From Alligator mississippiensis (Eukaryota > Chordata > Crocodylia > Alligatoridae), in NCBI RefSeq assembly GCF_030867095.1, contig NC_081824.1, forward strand, positions 350,708,203 to 350,772,202: a DNA stretch of 64,000 bases, read 5' to 3'. Made by a program: the position numbers and the translations under genes. The notes under the pieces were generated by a model. The model was given only the letters and a program-made list of their open reading frames with translations, had not been told where the DNA came from and did no database searches. Positions 11,170 through 21,848 of the stretch are shown piece after piece (positions within the stretch are counted from its first letter, which is position 1; every line of letters begins with the position of its first letter).

Positions 11170-11390
11170 TATGTTTACATAACACCTCTCGAAAAACTGG
11201 TAATGCAGATCAACAGGAAACATAGTGCGACCCTAAAGGATACTCCTAGAAGTTGGGCTCAGGTGAGAGGGGTGTTATTGTTTTGTTTTTTACCTGTGTG
11301 GGTTCTTTCCCCCTATTTATTTCCCTTCAAAGGTATTTGCTTTTTTACTTTTACAGTAAAGGAAAAATACTAGACAGCAATCAGCACTAA

Positions 11391-11576
11391 TTGGCAATCA
11401 GCACCAACTGGCGGCTTCGGCAGTGGTGTCCCGAGGCAGGCTTCGGCTTCCTGGACAATGACCCGCACATTATGATGAGGGACATGCTCAGCTGGGATGG
11501 GCTTCACCTGTCCCCCAAAGGTAAGCGTGTGTTTTCTTCTAGGTTGGCGGATCTCCTCCGGCGGGCTTTAAACTAG
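11391..11576 (+). pseudogene. CR1 ORF1 C-terminus (5'-truncated)
   Basis: The open frame ends GLHLSPKGKRVFSSRLADLLRRALN, cut here into DGLHLSPKGKRVF and SSRLADLLRRALN for reading. This is the end of the esterase-like (SGNH) domain of CR1 ORF1. Asp and His of the SGNH catalytic block appear to lie in the DGLHLS segment. Upstream parts are absent because the element is truncated at about 11380. Confidence 0.75.
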
Positions 11577-11578
11577 GC

Positions 11579-14540
11579 TTGTCGGGGGGAGGGGAAGATG
11601 AGGGCGGGGGAAGCTGTGGACCACCAAACCATGTGGCACCCACAAGGACAGCCCAGCCTGAAGAAAGAGAGCATTGGGAACCTGAAAGCCATGGGGAGGC
11701 CAGCACTACGGCACAGGTAAGAAACGAGAAGGTAAGAAACAATGGGCCCCTTGGGACTCGGAGCGGGGGGGCAGCAAAGGCACCAGACGCAGGGCTCAAG
11801 TGCCTATATACTAATGCTAGGAGCATGGGGAACAAGCAGGATGAACTAGCGCTCCTGCTTGCACTAAACACCTATGACTTAGTAGGGCTAACAGAAACCT
11901 GGTGGGATTCATCCCACAACTGGGCAGTACATATTGAGGGCTATAGATTGTACAGAAAGGACAGGGTGGGGAAGAAAGGGGGAGGGGTTGTGCTCTATGG
12001 CAGTGAGCAATATACATCAACCCTCATCAAGACGGAATCGAAGGATGAGGAAGTAGAAGGATTGTGGGTTAGGCTACATGGGGGGGCAAGGAGAAAGGGA
12101 TTTGGTAGTAGGGGTCTGCTACAGACCCCCACATCAAGGGGAAGAAAGAGATTCGGGGCTCCTGAGGCAACTCTCGGAGACCATAAAAGCTAAAGAGGCG
12201 GTAGTCATGGGGGACCTAAACTACCCAGACATCTGCTGGGAGTCACAGACAGCAAAGTCCCACTGCTCACGCAGGTTTCTATCCTGTGTACAGGACCTCC
12301 ACCTGACACAGGAGGTACACGGTCCCACTAGGGGGAATGCCATACTGGATCTGGTATTGGCAACGGGGAATGACATGGTAGGGGACCTCCAGATCGGTAG
12401 CCATCTGGGGGACAGTGATCACCTAATAATAGAATTCACCATAAGACGTCGAGTGGGTAAGGTAACTAGTAGGGTGAAAGTGCTAGACTTTAGGAAAGCT
12501 GATCTCAATGAACTCAGGCGATTAGTCAAGGACGCACTGCAGAGTAGGAGTTTTGAAGGGATGGGAGCCAAAGAAGGGTGGCTGTGCCTTAAGGAAACGA
12601 TCCTTCGGGCACAAAGCAAGACGATCCCCGAGCGAGGCAAAAGAGGGAAAGGGGCCAGGAGGCTTCCCTGGCTGACCAAAGAAATCCAGGGCAGCCTAAG
12701 GGCCAAAAGGGGAGCGCATAAAAAGTGGAAACAGGGAGAGATCACTAAAGACAAATATACCTCCTCTGCTCGTGCTTGTAGGGAGGCAGTTAGACGGGCC
12801 AAAGCTACCATGGAGCTGAGGATGGCAACCCAAGTAAAAGACAACAAGAAATTGTTTTTTAGATATATAGGGAGTAAAAGGAAGACCCAGGAAGGAATAG
12901 GACCCCTGCTAAATGGGCAGAAACAATTGGTGACGGACAGGGGGGACAAGGCTGAACTCCTCAACGAGTTCTTTGCCTCAGTGTTCCTAAGCAAGGGGCA
13001 CGACAAGTCTCTCACTGGGGTTGTAGAGAGGCAGCAGCAAGGCACCAGACTTCCATGCGTAGATCCTGAGATGGTGCAGTGTCACTTGGAAGAACTGGAT
13101 GCCTTTAAGTCGGCAGGCCCGGATGAGCTCCATCTGAGGGTGCTGAAGGCACTGGCCGACATCATTGCAGAGCCACTGGCGGGAATATTCGAATGCTCGT
13201 GGTGCACAGGCCAAGTCCTGGAGGACTGGAAAAGGGCCAACGTGGTCCCCATTTTCAAGAAGGGGAGGAAGGAGGACCCGGGCAACTATAGGCCAGTCAG
13301 TCTCACCTCCATCCTTGGCAAAGTCTTTGAAAAAATTATCAAGGCTCACATTTGTGAGAGCCCGGCAGGACAAATTATGCTGAGGGGAAACCAGCACGGG
13401 TTCGTGGCAGGCAGATCGTGCCTGACCAATCTAGTCTCTTTTTATGACCAGGTTATGAAGCGCCTGGACGCAGGAGGAGGGGTGGATGTCGTATACTTAG
13501 ACTTCAGGAAGGCCTTCGATACGGTATCCCACCCCATACTGGTGAACAAGTTAAGAGGCTGTGACTTGGATGACTACACAGTCTGGTGGGTGGCGAATTG
13601 GCTGGAGGGTCGCACCCAGAGAGTCGTGGTAGATGGGTCGGTTTCGACCTGGAAGGGTGTGGGCAGTGGGGTCCCGCAGGGCTCGGTCCTTGGACCGATA
13701 CTCTTTAATGTCTTCATCAGTGACTTGAACGAGGGAGTCAAATGTACTTTGTCCAAGTTTGCAGATGACACAAAGCTATGGGGAGAAGTGGACATGCCAG
13801 AGGGCAGGGAACAGCTGCAAGCAGACCTGGACAGGTTGGACAAGTGGGCAGAAAACAACAGAATGCAGTTCAACAAGGAGAAATGCAAAGTGCTGCACCT
13901 AGGGAGGAAAAATGTCCAGCACACCTACAGCCTAGGAAATGACCTGCTGGGTGGCACAGAGGTGGAAAGGGATCTTGGAATCCTAGTGGACTCCAAGATG
14001 AACATGAGTCGGCAGTGTGACGAAGCCATCAAAAAAGCCAATGGCACTTTATCGTGTAGGTCCAAGGAGGTGATACTTCCCCTCTATCGGGCGCTGGTCA
14101 GACCGCAGTTGGAGTACTGCATGCAATTCTGGGTGCCACACTTCAAGAGGGATGCAGATAACCTGGAGAGGGTCCAGAGAAGGGCCACTCGTATGGTTAA
14201 GGGCCTGCAGACCAAGCCCTACGAGGAGAGACTAGAGAAACTGGACCTTTTCAGCCTCCGCAAGAGAAGGTTGAGAGGCGACCTTGTGGCTGCCTATAAG
14301 TTCATCACGGGGGCACAGAAGGGAATTGGTGAGTATTTATTCACCAAGGCGCCCCCGGGGGTTACAAGAAACAATGGCCACAAGCTAGCAGAGAGCAGAT
14401 TTAGATTGGACATTAGGAAGAACTTCTTCACAGTTAGAGTGGCCAAGGTCTGGAACGGGCTCCCAAGAGAGGTGGTGCTCTCCCCTACCCTGGGGGTCTT
14501 CAAGAGGAGGTTAGATGAGTATCTAGCTGGGGTCATCTAG
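11579..14540 (+). pseudogene. CR1 ORF2: APE endonuclease and reverse transcriptase, frameshifted
   Basis: The first frame (11579-12110) carries the AP-endonuclease start with YTNARSMGNK and LTETWWD. The next frame (12078-14540) continues with GVCYRPP and VMGDLNYPDICW, then the link region, fingers and palm: VPIFKKGRKEDPGNYRPVSL, GFVAGRSCLTNLVSFYDQV, YLDFRKAFDTVSH, SGVPQGSVLGPILFN and the catalytic FADDTKLW. It ends in the CR1 C-terminal domain LRPxKVWNGLP-type block and YLAGVI. No ATG opens the first frame, so the start shown is a frame limit. RT and EN would nick and copy LINE RNA at the target. The frameshift between the two blocks makes this copy non-functional. Confidence 0.9.
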
Positions 14541-14639
14541 ACCCAGCACTCTTTCCTGCTTATGCAGGGGGTCGGACTCGATGATCTATTGAGGTCTCTT
14601 CCGACCCTAACATCTATGAATCTATGAATCTAATGTCAA

Positions 14640-15345
14640 GTCTATAATAGCATATAAGCCTGAGTGCATCATGGAGAAAATCGTTGTTTTGATAGTGAGA
14701 CAATCTCAAGTTCTTTGGATAGTGTTGAAATGTATGAGGCATTACAAGATTTTTCAGAGGCTGAATCTTGAAGCTTTCACCTGGAGGATAATCCCATTGC
14801 CTAAGAGAGATTATATAAAAAGGTTGACAAAAATGACCAATTATTTTTTCCCCGCTGTCTTTTTTTTTTTTTTAATTAAAAATGTATTTAGGGAAAGATA
14901 AAATATTTTGAAGGACAATTGCCAATCCACATTGTTATATATGTGGATGGCTACATGTTGTGGTGTTTGTTTAATTTCACTGTGCGCATGTCTTCGTGGT
15001 TGTGGGTTTTCACAATGATTGAAATTGTGTATGTGGGTATGTGGGGAAGAGTCCCTCTGTGCAACCCCTAAGACAGAATCCGTGGGCTCTGGACTTGGCA
15101 ATTTGAAGGAATGTGTGGCATCAGTCAGAAAATGAGGGCTTATTTGATGTGAGATTGGGAAGGCAGTATCCAGGGGGCCAGCTATGCAGAGCACAGAAGG
15201 GACAAGGAATGGGACTAAAGCTTTGATCGTTTGCTCCCTCATCTGCATTGCTATGCCCAGCTTTCTTTGGATTGGTGGGAGAGAGACACTATGAAATAGT
15301 TTTATGTGTTCCAGTTTAATTAAGTGATGATAACCAACAGGATAC
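14640..15345. other. CFAP97D2 intron, nothing recognised
   Basis: AT-rich intron sequence; no repeats beyond a T-run at 14861-14873 were recognised. Confidence 0.4.
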
Positions 15346-15426
15346 CTTCAGCTTCTTCAACTTCATGTGCAGATGGCCATATGTGGGAGGAGTAGAAGTG
15401 TCCACTATCGCTTTGGCTGTCTGGAT
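15346..15426 (-). CDS. CFAP97D2: CFAP97D2 exon 2
   Basis: This 81-base exon is too short to stand out by itself. On the minus strand CTTTCCTACTGCAG precedes it and AAG|GTATCC ends it. It encodes 27 residues in phase 0 at both ends: IQTAKAIVDTSTPPTYGHLH followed by MKLKKLK. The A-K-x-x-V-D-T-x-x-P-x-x-x-x-H-x-x-x-K-L pattern is what the CFAP97D family shows between its N-terminal block and the first long helix. Joined to the flanking exons it gives KKLK then LEEER, keeping one frame. The match of sequence, length and phase makes this a confident exon. Confidence 0.88.
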
Positions 15427-18400
15427 CTGCAGTAGGAAAGACTTTGTTATTCATTTTTTGTGGAAAGTAAAATTCTTACCAGTTCTCATGGGCATCATTT
15501 ACATTTAGTCCTTTATATTGTCAGCAGTATTGTAATTTGGGACATTATCCTCCTTATCAGCAACACTGAGCCTGTGTAAGCAGAGGTAGTGGAAAGAGAG
15601 CATATTAAGGACATTTGTATCAGAGGTGGAGAACCAATCTTTCTTTCTCTCAGAGACGCCAAAAACAAAACAAAATGTGAGGCCAGATGAATCATAGTGT
15701 TGGGGTGAGGGCACAGGAGGGCAATGGGAAGGCAGCTTGTACCTCTACTTGGCAGGGGCTGTTGGGTCTTGTTGAGCTCACTGTACAGGCTCCTGAGCTT
15801 GCATCCTTATAGCAGTAGATACCCAGGGCTGTTACAAGAGAACAGAACTGCTGGAACCCAAGAAAACCCTAACTACATCCCTACCTGTCTGCATTAGTAT
15901 CTCCTAGGGGAGTCAATTTACATTTAAGGAGAGCTCTGCAATGCTTTGCCATGGGATTCTTTTACTGCAAGTAACCCCCAGTGCTGCTCTTCAGCAGCAA
16001 GGCCTTATAATGCCATTCTCTGATGCTAAACTGCTGGTACAATCACTGGTGGAGCTTGGTTTGCACCAAATTTAGAGGCAAAGTAAATATCTTCTTCCTT
16101 CTGACACTTTGCAAGAATATTGAGATTAGGGCTGACAGGGAGAGATCACTGACAGCGATTCACCGGGCACAGTAGTTCATATGAATCCTCTTGGGTCAGA
16201 GAGACCCGGGAGGGGACGGAGTAAAAAGTCAGGGGGGGCAGAATGTAATACATTTTTCTTCTGTATCACATATAAATCATGTTTCAGCTGTGCCCTTCCT
16301 GGCTGACTCAGCCTCTTAGAAGTTGTTCACCCCTGTGCTATATAAAGAAAAGTAAAATATTTACACAGGAAGAAAAAGGGGCTGTCAAGTCAATGCAAAT
16401 TTTATAGCAACAGGGCAAAAAAGCTGCATTGCAAGTAGAAGGTTCAAAGCTTCACTTGCAGCCCACATATAGCCCTCCAAAGCTCCTGAGGTAGCCTGGC
16501 ACAGTGAAGAGCTTTGTTATGTGGCAGGGACCAACCCTGATTCTCTGATACCTGGACGACTGAGAAATCCCCCAAGTCTGGCCCTTGGCTTCAAAATATG
16601 TTGCTAATTGGAGTGGTGTTTGGAGCTGCAGTACTAGAGTTAGAATTATGCTGTTGATTTGTTTCTGTTAGAGTTTTTAAATACAGAGCTTGATTTGGTG
16701 AGATACTGAATACTCATTGATTTCAGGAGAAGTTGAGGGTGACATCAGTATCACAAGACTGGGCCTTAATGAATGGAAACAGTCTACTAAATAGCAGAGC
16801 TGGACTTGCAGCATCCCCCAAGATTTGACTATTTTTGTCTGTCATCGCTGTTCTGTCCTCAGCTGTGTCCTGCTATTCTTCATGATCTAAGTAGTTATCA
16901 AATGCAAGTGACTTTTGAATTCAAGCAAATGGTCTTACTGCCAGTCCTTGGCTGTATTGATAAGAAGCGATTTGGTTGTCTGCATACTGTCTTCCTCTAC
17001 ATGTTACATTTATACTTTAATGAATGTGTTATGTTATACTTGCAGCATAAATGGCATAAAAATGTGGAACATTTGTATAGTTTGTTAAATTAAACATGTA
17101 GCAGGTCCAGCTGTCACCTTTCCAGTGCAGGGGGAGCCCAAGGTCATGATAATGATCCTGGAGTGCCCCTGCACTGGCAAGTAGAAAGGGTGCAATTGGG
17201 ATGTGATCCCTGATCCCAAAATCATGCCTCCTGCCATGAATGTGTGGCACAGCAGGAGGTGTGACTGTTAGGATCAGAACCCATGGTGACTTTAAATGAA
17301 CATGTGCCAGGGGCTTCAGTGTGCACAAAATACCTGTCATAATCATCAGCTTTTATAGACAGGACAAGGAGTGAATAAGCCTGATGACCAAATTGCTGAG
17401 GGGAGCAGCCAGTCCAAGTACAAAGGGTCCAGAACCAAGTGCCAGAAGCTGTCAGTTCTGTTACTGGTTCCACCACTGATAATATGATTTGGGAAAGATG
17501 CTATTTATATTCCCTAGTTTCTCCATGTGTAAAGTGGGATAATGGCACTTACTTGCTCATTTAAAGTACTTGTCTAGCATCTTGCCATGAAGAATTTCAA
17601 GCTTAAAGTATTACTAACCATTCCCTTCTCAACCCACAAAATGATCTTTGTAAATCTCAGAAAGGAGGCTATGCAGAAGCAGTGTGGACTGCTCTTGCTT
17701 TTTTTAGATTTTATTTTCTCGTGCTGTCAGGCCAGCATTTCTCACGATCATTAAATTTACAACAGGTTTAAAGCAACCTTACACTATAAAACACTCATGT
17801 GTTTATAGCCCGCTAGAAAAATCAGTTGTTGCTATACCAGTTAGTTTAGGAGTTTGGGCTTCAACTGAATAGAATAACAAAGCATGACAACTAAACAAAT
17901 TGTAGTTTTAGCTTATTAATGTGAAACCTGTTGTCAAAATGTAAAGCACCCATTGTTTAATTTAGAAATGGGGTATTGATACTGTTATCTCTTCTCTGTG
18001 GATTGTATCAATATAATTAGTTATCCCAGGTCACAAGGTATATAATGGTGCTCACATCCTTGGGAGTTGGAAGTTTTAAAGAGACCTATTTATCTCCTCA
18101 CTCTTCATCTCTCTGTTGGGAAAGTAGTAACTACTCATGAGTTGGGTTTTTTCATAATACAAAGGAAGATGGTGGTGGAGGTAAAAATATCTTTTGAGCT
18201 TATCAGTTGCCAAAAGTCATTTTATGCCTCTCTCAAACTGAGTAAGTAAGGAAGTAAAATCTAAATTTTCCAACCCCTTCCTGGTCTGTGTGGTACCTCG
18301 TTGTTATGACTCTGTGTGTATATGCTACTCTACTATTCAAGCGCCAACAAAATGTTTAGTTCAGTGCAGGCTGTTGCAGAGGAGAGATGCACCAATTGTG

Positions 18401-18430
18401 TAGTCTCATGCAACCTTACTTTAATATGTT
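15427..18430. other. CFAP97D2 intron 1, first part
   Basis: Mostly unremarkable AT-rich sequence. A short inverted pair CCAGTGCAGGGG and CCCCTGCACTGG lies at about 17130-17175, possibly the ends or core of an old unclassified repeat at 17100-17290. No exon was recognised. Confidence 0.35.
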
Positions 18431-18434
18431 CTTA

Positions 18435-19260
18435 TTTGGTTGTTCTTTTAATCTAGGGGTGAGTAGGGACAAGCAGAGCCTCGGAGGGTTCAGGGCACAG
18501 CACAGCCCAGCAGCTGCAGGCAGCTGCCATCTGCCACTCCCAGGGCCAGTGCAGCAGAGGTTAGGTGAGTGGGGACAAGCTGTGAAGCGTCCCACACCCC
18601 CCTGGGGCTCCACTTGTTCCCACTTACCCTAGCCCCTGCTGCAGCGGCCCCAGGAACAGCCAATGTCAGCTGCTGAGGGAATTGTAAATCAGTGGGTGCG
18701 GGGCACAGGGGCACGGCTCTTGGTGCTATGTGCACCCCAAGAGGTCTGTTCCCAGGGGGCGCATGCCCCCAGATCTGCGTGCCAGACGAGAGCAGGCTGC
18801 GACCTACCCCAAACTCTGGGAAGAACCCAGTGCTGACACCGGCCCCAGCCTGCAGAGGCAGCCTGCTTTTGTCCTGTGTGCAGATCCAGGGGCATGCGCC
18901 CCCTGGGAAGAGCCCAGCGCAGTCCCCCAGCCCACAGCCCTCCTGGGGTGCGTGTAGCTGCAAATGCCATGCCCCCCCTGCCCTGCACCCACTGACAGTT
19001 CCCTCCACTTTGCTCCCTGCAGCAGCCCGGGGAGCGACTGACGGGCTGCACTGCGCCCCTCCCTCCACCCCTTCCTTAGTCCCAACCTTACTCCTTCCCT
19101 TCCTCACTTCCACAGAAATGTATTATTCTTTTCCCCAATTTAAACCATTTTTTTTCTTTTCTTCCTTTTATCTTGATTTCAACCTGGTTTTTATGTTTGG
19201 AAATTAAACCCTGAAAAATTCCCAGATTTTTTTTTTTTTTAATAAAAACTGAAAATGCGC
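18435..19260. mobile_element. Unclassified GC-rich foldback repeat
   Basis: A GC-rich interior is followed by a T-rich end with CTGAAAAATTCCCAGA and a long T run. Arms at about 18690-18800 and 18860-18990 are imperfect reverse complements; the best block starts CCCAGGGGGCGCATGCCCC. This creates long open frames on both strands that are not genes. The inner module TGCAGATCCAGGGGCATG is shared with hAT elements at 23695-24703 and 38358-39467. The true ends and target duplication were not found. Confidence 0.55.
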
Positions 19261-19516
19261 AACACTAAGAATCAGGAAGCAGCCAGCTCTCTGGTAGGCC
19301 CCAGCACCCCCTCAGAGTGTAAGCACAGCGGCTGGGCCACAGACTGGCTACAAATCACTTGAACACTTCTTATTTTAGTTCTCTTATCTGTTACATGTGG
19401 ATAATGATACTTAATATATTAACTGAGGTGGTGAGACCTAATTCCTTAATGTCTCTGTAGTGTTTTGAGGTCTTTGGATGTAAAGTAGTATAGTGGCTTA
19501 CATTTTAGCTATCAGA

Positions 19517-19760
19517 GGGCACGTGTACACGAGACGCTAACTGCGAGGTAGCCAAATAATACTATGTAGTAGCATGTCACAGCACAAGCCGCGCTAATAC
19601 ACTACTGCACAGTATTATTAGGCTACTGTGCAGTAGCATCACTAAAAATGTGTTTGCCAGAGCTACTGCACAGTAGTTACTGTGCATTTATTTAGTACTT
19701 GATTATACACAGTAACTACATTATACAAGTACTAAATAAATGCACAGTATTGTCATTTGG
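19517..19760. mobile_element. MITE fragment with perfect internal hairpin
   Basis: The left end GGGCACGTGTACACG matches the family at 3778 and 10135. The interior repeats CTACTGCACAGTA-type words. Arms 19680-19701 and 19726-19747 (CTGTGCATTTATTTAGTACT...) are perfect 22-base reverse complements. The right end is not clear. Confidence 0.5.
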
Positions 19761-20133
19761 GACATTATTATACTTAGATGTCAATTTCCTAAGGTAGCAA
19801 CCTAGTAGAAGCACTGGAGTTATTTAGGCTTGCATTAAATAAAGTATTGAGGAATTTTCTGATGAGAACAATCCTGCTTTTTCATTGGGATAGACTGAGT
19901 GACTGAACAGATCTTTTCCATCTCTAAATTTTATGGATGTCAGACTTAAAACTGGTGGCAAAAGATTACAATCTCCAGGTGCATACCTTTCTTTTAAAGT
20001 CTCATTTGTCTGACAGTTTACTGCCGGTTGTTAGCGTATACCTTCCTACTAATGTTAATGCAAAAATTCTTATGCATTATTTAACAGATTTGGTAAAGCC
20101 TGTTCTCTCACTCTATCACAGAATTGTACCTAC

Positions 20134-20226
20134 CCTCTTCTTGTGGTCTTCATAGTTTGCTCTGTCCCATTTTTGCTGAAGATATTTGTTGCCACATGGT
20201 AAAATTGACAGGTAGGCTCGGTACAT
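20134..20226 (-). CDS. CFAP97D2: CFAP97D2 exon 1 (first coding exon)
   Basis: The exon encodes 31 residues, MYRAYLSILPCGNKYLQQKW then DRANYEDHKKR, and ends AGG|GTAGGTAC, a strong donor, in phase 0. The CGNKYLQxxWDxxxYxxHxxR pattern is the N-terminal block of the CFAP97D family. The frame stays open upstream with other ATGs (for example at 20236-20238), so the start is chosen by family position rather than forced. An AG directly before the ATG (TGTTTAAG) could be an acceptor, in which case an untranslated first exon lies further upstream towards RASA3. The assembled coding part 20134-20226, 15346-15426, 8600-8718 and 4543-4735 gives 162 residues before the tail. Confidence 0.9.
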
Positions 20227-20764
20227 CTTAAACACCATAAAACATCTCTGAATCTGTGGCTCATAAAAAGAATGACTAATATCAGTCTGAGCCTTCTTAA
20301 GCAAAGCCCTGGAGACTGGTATGTTTGTAGCAGGTCATGTGGTGGTTGTCATGGCATCACTACCAAGAAAAAAAACTGAATAGCTAGTGGGAGTGTTTTA
20401 AACAATCTGTTTAGAATAGTAAAGGAGCTGAACATCTTAGCAAAAGATTCTGAGGGTATTGTCTCCATTTATTACAGAGCTTGATCATTACAATTCACTG
20501 GCCATTCTTGACTTCCCACTGATTGGGAAAGACAGTGGATCGATAAGCAATTACTAACACTTCATATAGCACCATAGATACATATGGATCTGTACATTGG
20601 ATAACACTTTCCAAGTTTTAAAGTCCTGTCTCAATGCAGCACAAAGCAAACTCACAATCTGGGATGTAGCCTTTACAGCTGCAATAACTCGTTTGAAATA
20701 TTTCTTCACTAGTCAGTATGTGCTTCTCAAAAGTCACAACAAATATATGTTAATAACAAGGACA
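20227..20764. other. Upstream of CFAP97D2 first coding exon
   Basis: No CpG island or clear promoter is seen here. The transcription start of CFAP97D2 may be further upstream, between here and the RASA3 CpG island. Confidence 0.35.
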
Positions 20765-20917
20765 CTCCTTCAGAGAGATAGATCGCATGTTTGAAAGAGC
20801 CACCCAGATACCACGTGAAGAACTGCTGCAGTACAGAAGAAAACCCCCACAAATCGCACACTGCTGGTTATGACATATCACCCCTCCCTTGAACCTGTAT
20901 GAAAAATCCTCAAACAA

Positions 20918-21499
20918 TTGCAACCCATACTAGACAGAGACCCTATTCTTAAAAAGATCTTCCCAGAGCCACCCATCCTAGCCTTCAAACAAACACCGAA
21001 CCTTGCTAACCTCATCACCAGAAGCAAACTTCCTCAAGCCCAGAACACACCAAAAGGATCCAGACCGTGCCAGGACAAGAAATGCAAAACCTGCCAACAC
21101 ATCTCCACTACCCCCACTATTACTACACCCCACAACAGAGCCATCAGGATTCCTGGATCTTACAGCTGCACCTCCAGAAATGTAATATACCTCATCCAAT
21201 GCACCAAATGCCCTGATGGAAAATATGTAGGAGAGACCAAACAACAACTGCGCACCAGAATGAACGCACACCAGAAATCTATCAAAGACAGAAATACCCA
21301 ATTACCTGTGGGGGCACATTTCTCACAAGAAAACCACTCTCTCTCCAATCTCTCAGTCCTGATCCTCAAAAGAAACCTACAAAATACTTCCCAGAGACGA
21401 GCCTATGAACTCTACTTCATCAACCTCCTGGATACTAAAAATCATGGACTAAATATAGACATTGGATTTCTGACACATTATAACCTGTCTGACATCTGA
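20918..21499 (+). pseudogene. PLE GIY-YIG endonuclease domain, open 193-codon frame
   Basis: The frame carries a Cys-rich linker (CQDKKCKTCQH) and the nuclease motifs NVIYLIQC, GKYVGET, a catalytic-type Arg in QQLRTRMNAHQ and a Glu in RRAYELYFINLL. NVIYLIxC plus YVGET is the PLE version of GIY-YIG. The Cys-x-x-Cys pairs are typical of PLE linkers. There is no ATG at the frame start; it is the end of a longer RT-EN protein. No stop interrupts the domain, so the copy is young or the domain was lucky. Confidence 0.85.
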
Positions 21500-21528
21500 C
21501 TCCCCAGGTATCTCTCCACTTTCATCCC

Positions 21529-21530
<2 letters not shown>

Positions 21531-21595
<65 letters not shown>

Positions 21596-21605
21596 CCCCC
21601 CCCCC
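21531..21605. repeat. (CT)n microsatellite followed by a C run
   Basis: About 30 CT units run from about 21531 to 21592, then about 14 Cs to 21605. It lies between the PLE endonuclease frame and the PLE tail, so it may be part of that element's 3' UTR. Confidence 0.95.
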
Positions 21606-21743
21606 AGCCTGTCTCTCACCCATTGACTCCTCAATCTACATTTTCACTGACTACCTGTCTTGTATGCATACCAGCACAGCCTCTGGCTTCTTTACTTTTC
21701 ATTCCATCCACGAAGAGCACACACCAACTGCTGAAACTTCCTT

Positions 21744-21780
21744 AGCCTGATGAAGGGTTTTTGAACCCGAAAGCTTGCTT
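21744..21780 (+). ncRNA. Hammerhead-ribozyme-like motif in PLE tail
   Basis: CTGATGA is followed by a stem AGGG...CCC, then GAAAGC TT GCT. This is the hammerhead core order CUGANGA, stem II, GAAA, short stem III. PLEs are known to carry such motifs in their terminal repeats. Stem I is not obvious here, so activity is unproven. Confidence 0.55.
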
Positions 21781-21848
21781 AATAATTATTTTCCAACTAT
21801 TTGGGTTGATCTAATAAAAGATATCAGATTCACCCAAGGAACCTTGTC

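Larger units (their letters stand above)
11380..14635 (+). mobile_element. CR1 LINE, 3.2 kb, near-complete ORF2
   Basis: This is the longest LINE in the window, antisense to CFAP97D2 inside its intron between 8718 and 15346. It carries the end of ORF1, then ORF2 with endonuclease and reverse transcriptase, a short 3' UTR with the CR1 GATGATCTATTGAGG motif and the tail CATCTATGAATCTATGAATC at about 14610. ORF2 is split by one frameshift at about 12080-12115, in or near a run of Gs. About 9-10 residues are also missing in the C-terminal region compared with the other CR1 at 6192-7530 (GTLSCRSKEV against a longer TLACIHRCFSSKSRDV). The copy is therefore inactive but young. Confidence 0.93.
20765..21848 (+). 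mobile_element. Penelope-like retroelement (PLE), 5'-truncated
   Basis: The fragment starts in the C-terminal RT region (in separate frames, words such as RATQIPREELLQYRRK can be read at 20795-20840). It continues into an open GIY-YIG endonuclease frame, a CT microsatellite and the PLE 3' tail with CTAATAAAAGATATCA at about 21810. The tail holds a hammerhead-ribozyme-like core at 21749-21780. PLEs are telomerase-related retroelements with an RT and a GIY-YIG nuclease. RT is mostly missing here, so it is not autonomous. Confidence 0.85.

Noticed and set aside
12419-13397. Minus-strand frames of 136-208 codons
   Set aside because: They are antisense shadows of the CR1 ORF2.
18490-19207. Long overlapping open frames on both strands (up to 207 codons)
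   Set aside because: They lie in a GC-rich inverted repeat and the peptides are composition-driven (Pro, Ala, Gly, Cys) with no domain or splice context.
21531-21592. CT tract as a promoter GAGA element
   Set aside because: It lies inside the 3' part of a PLE and is best seen as a microsatellite.
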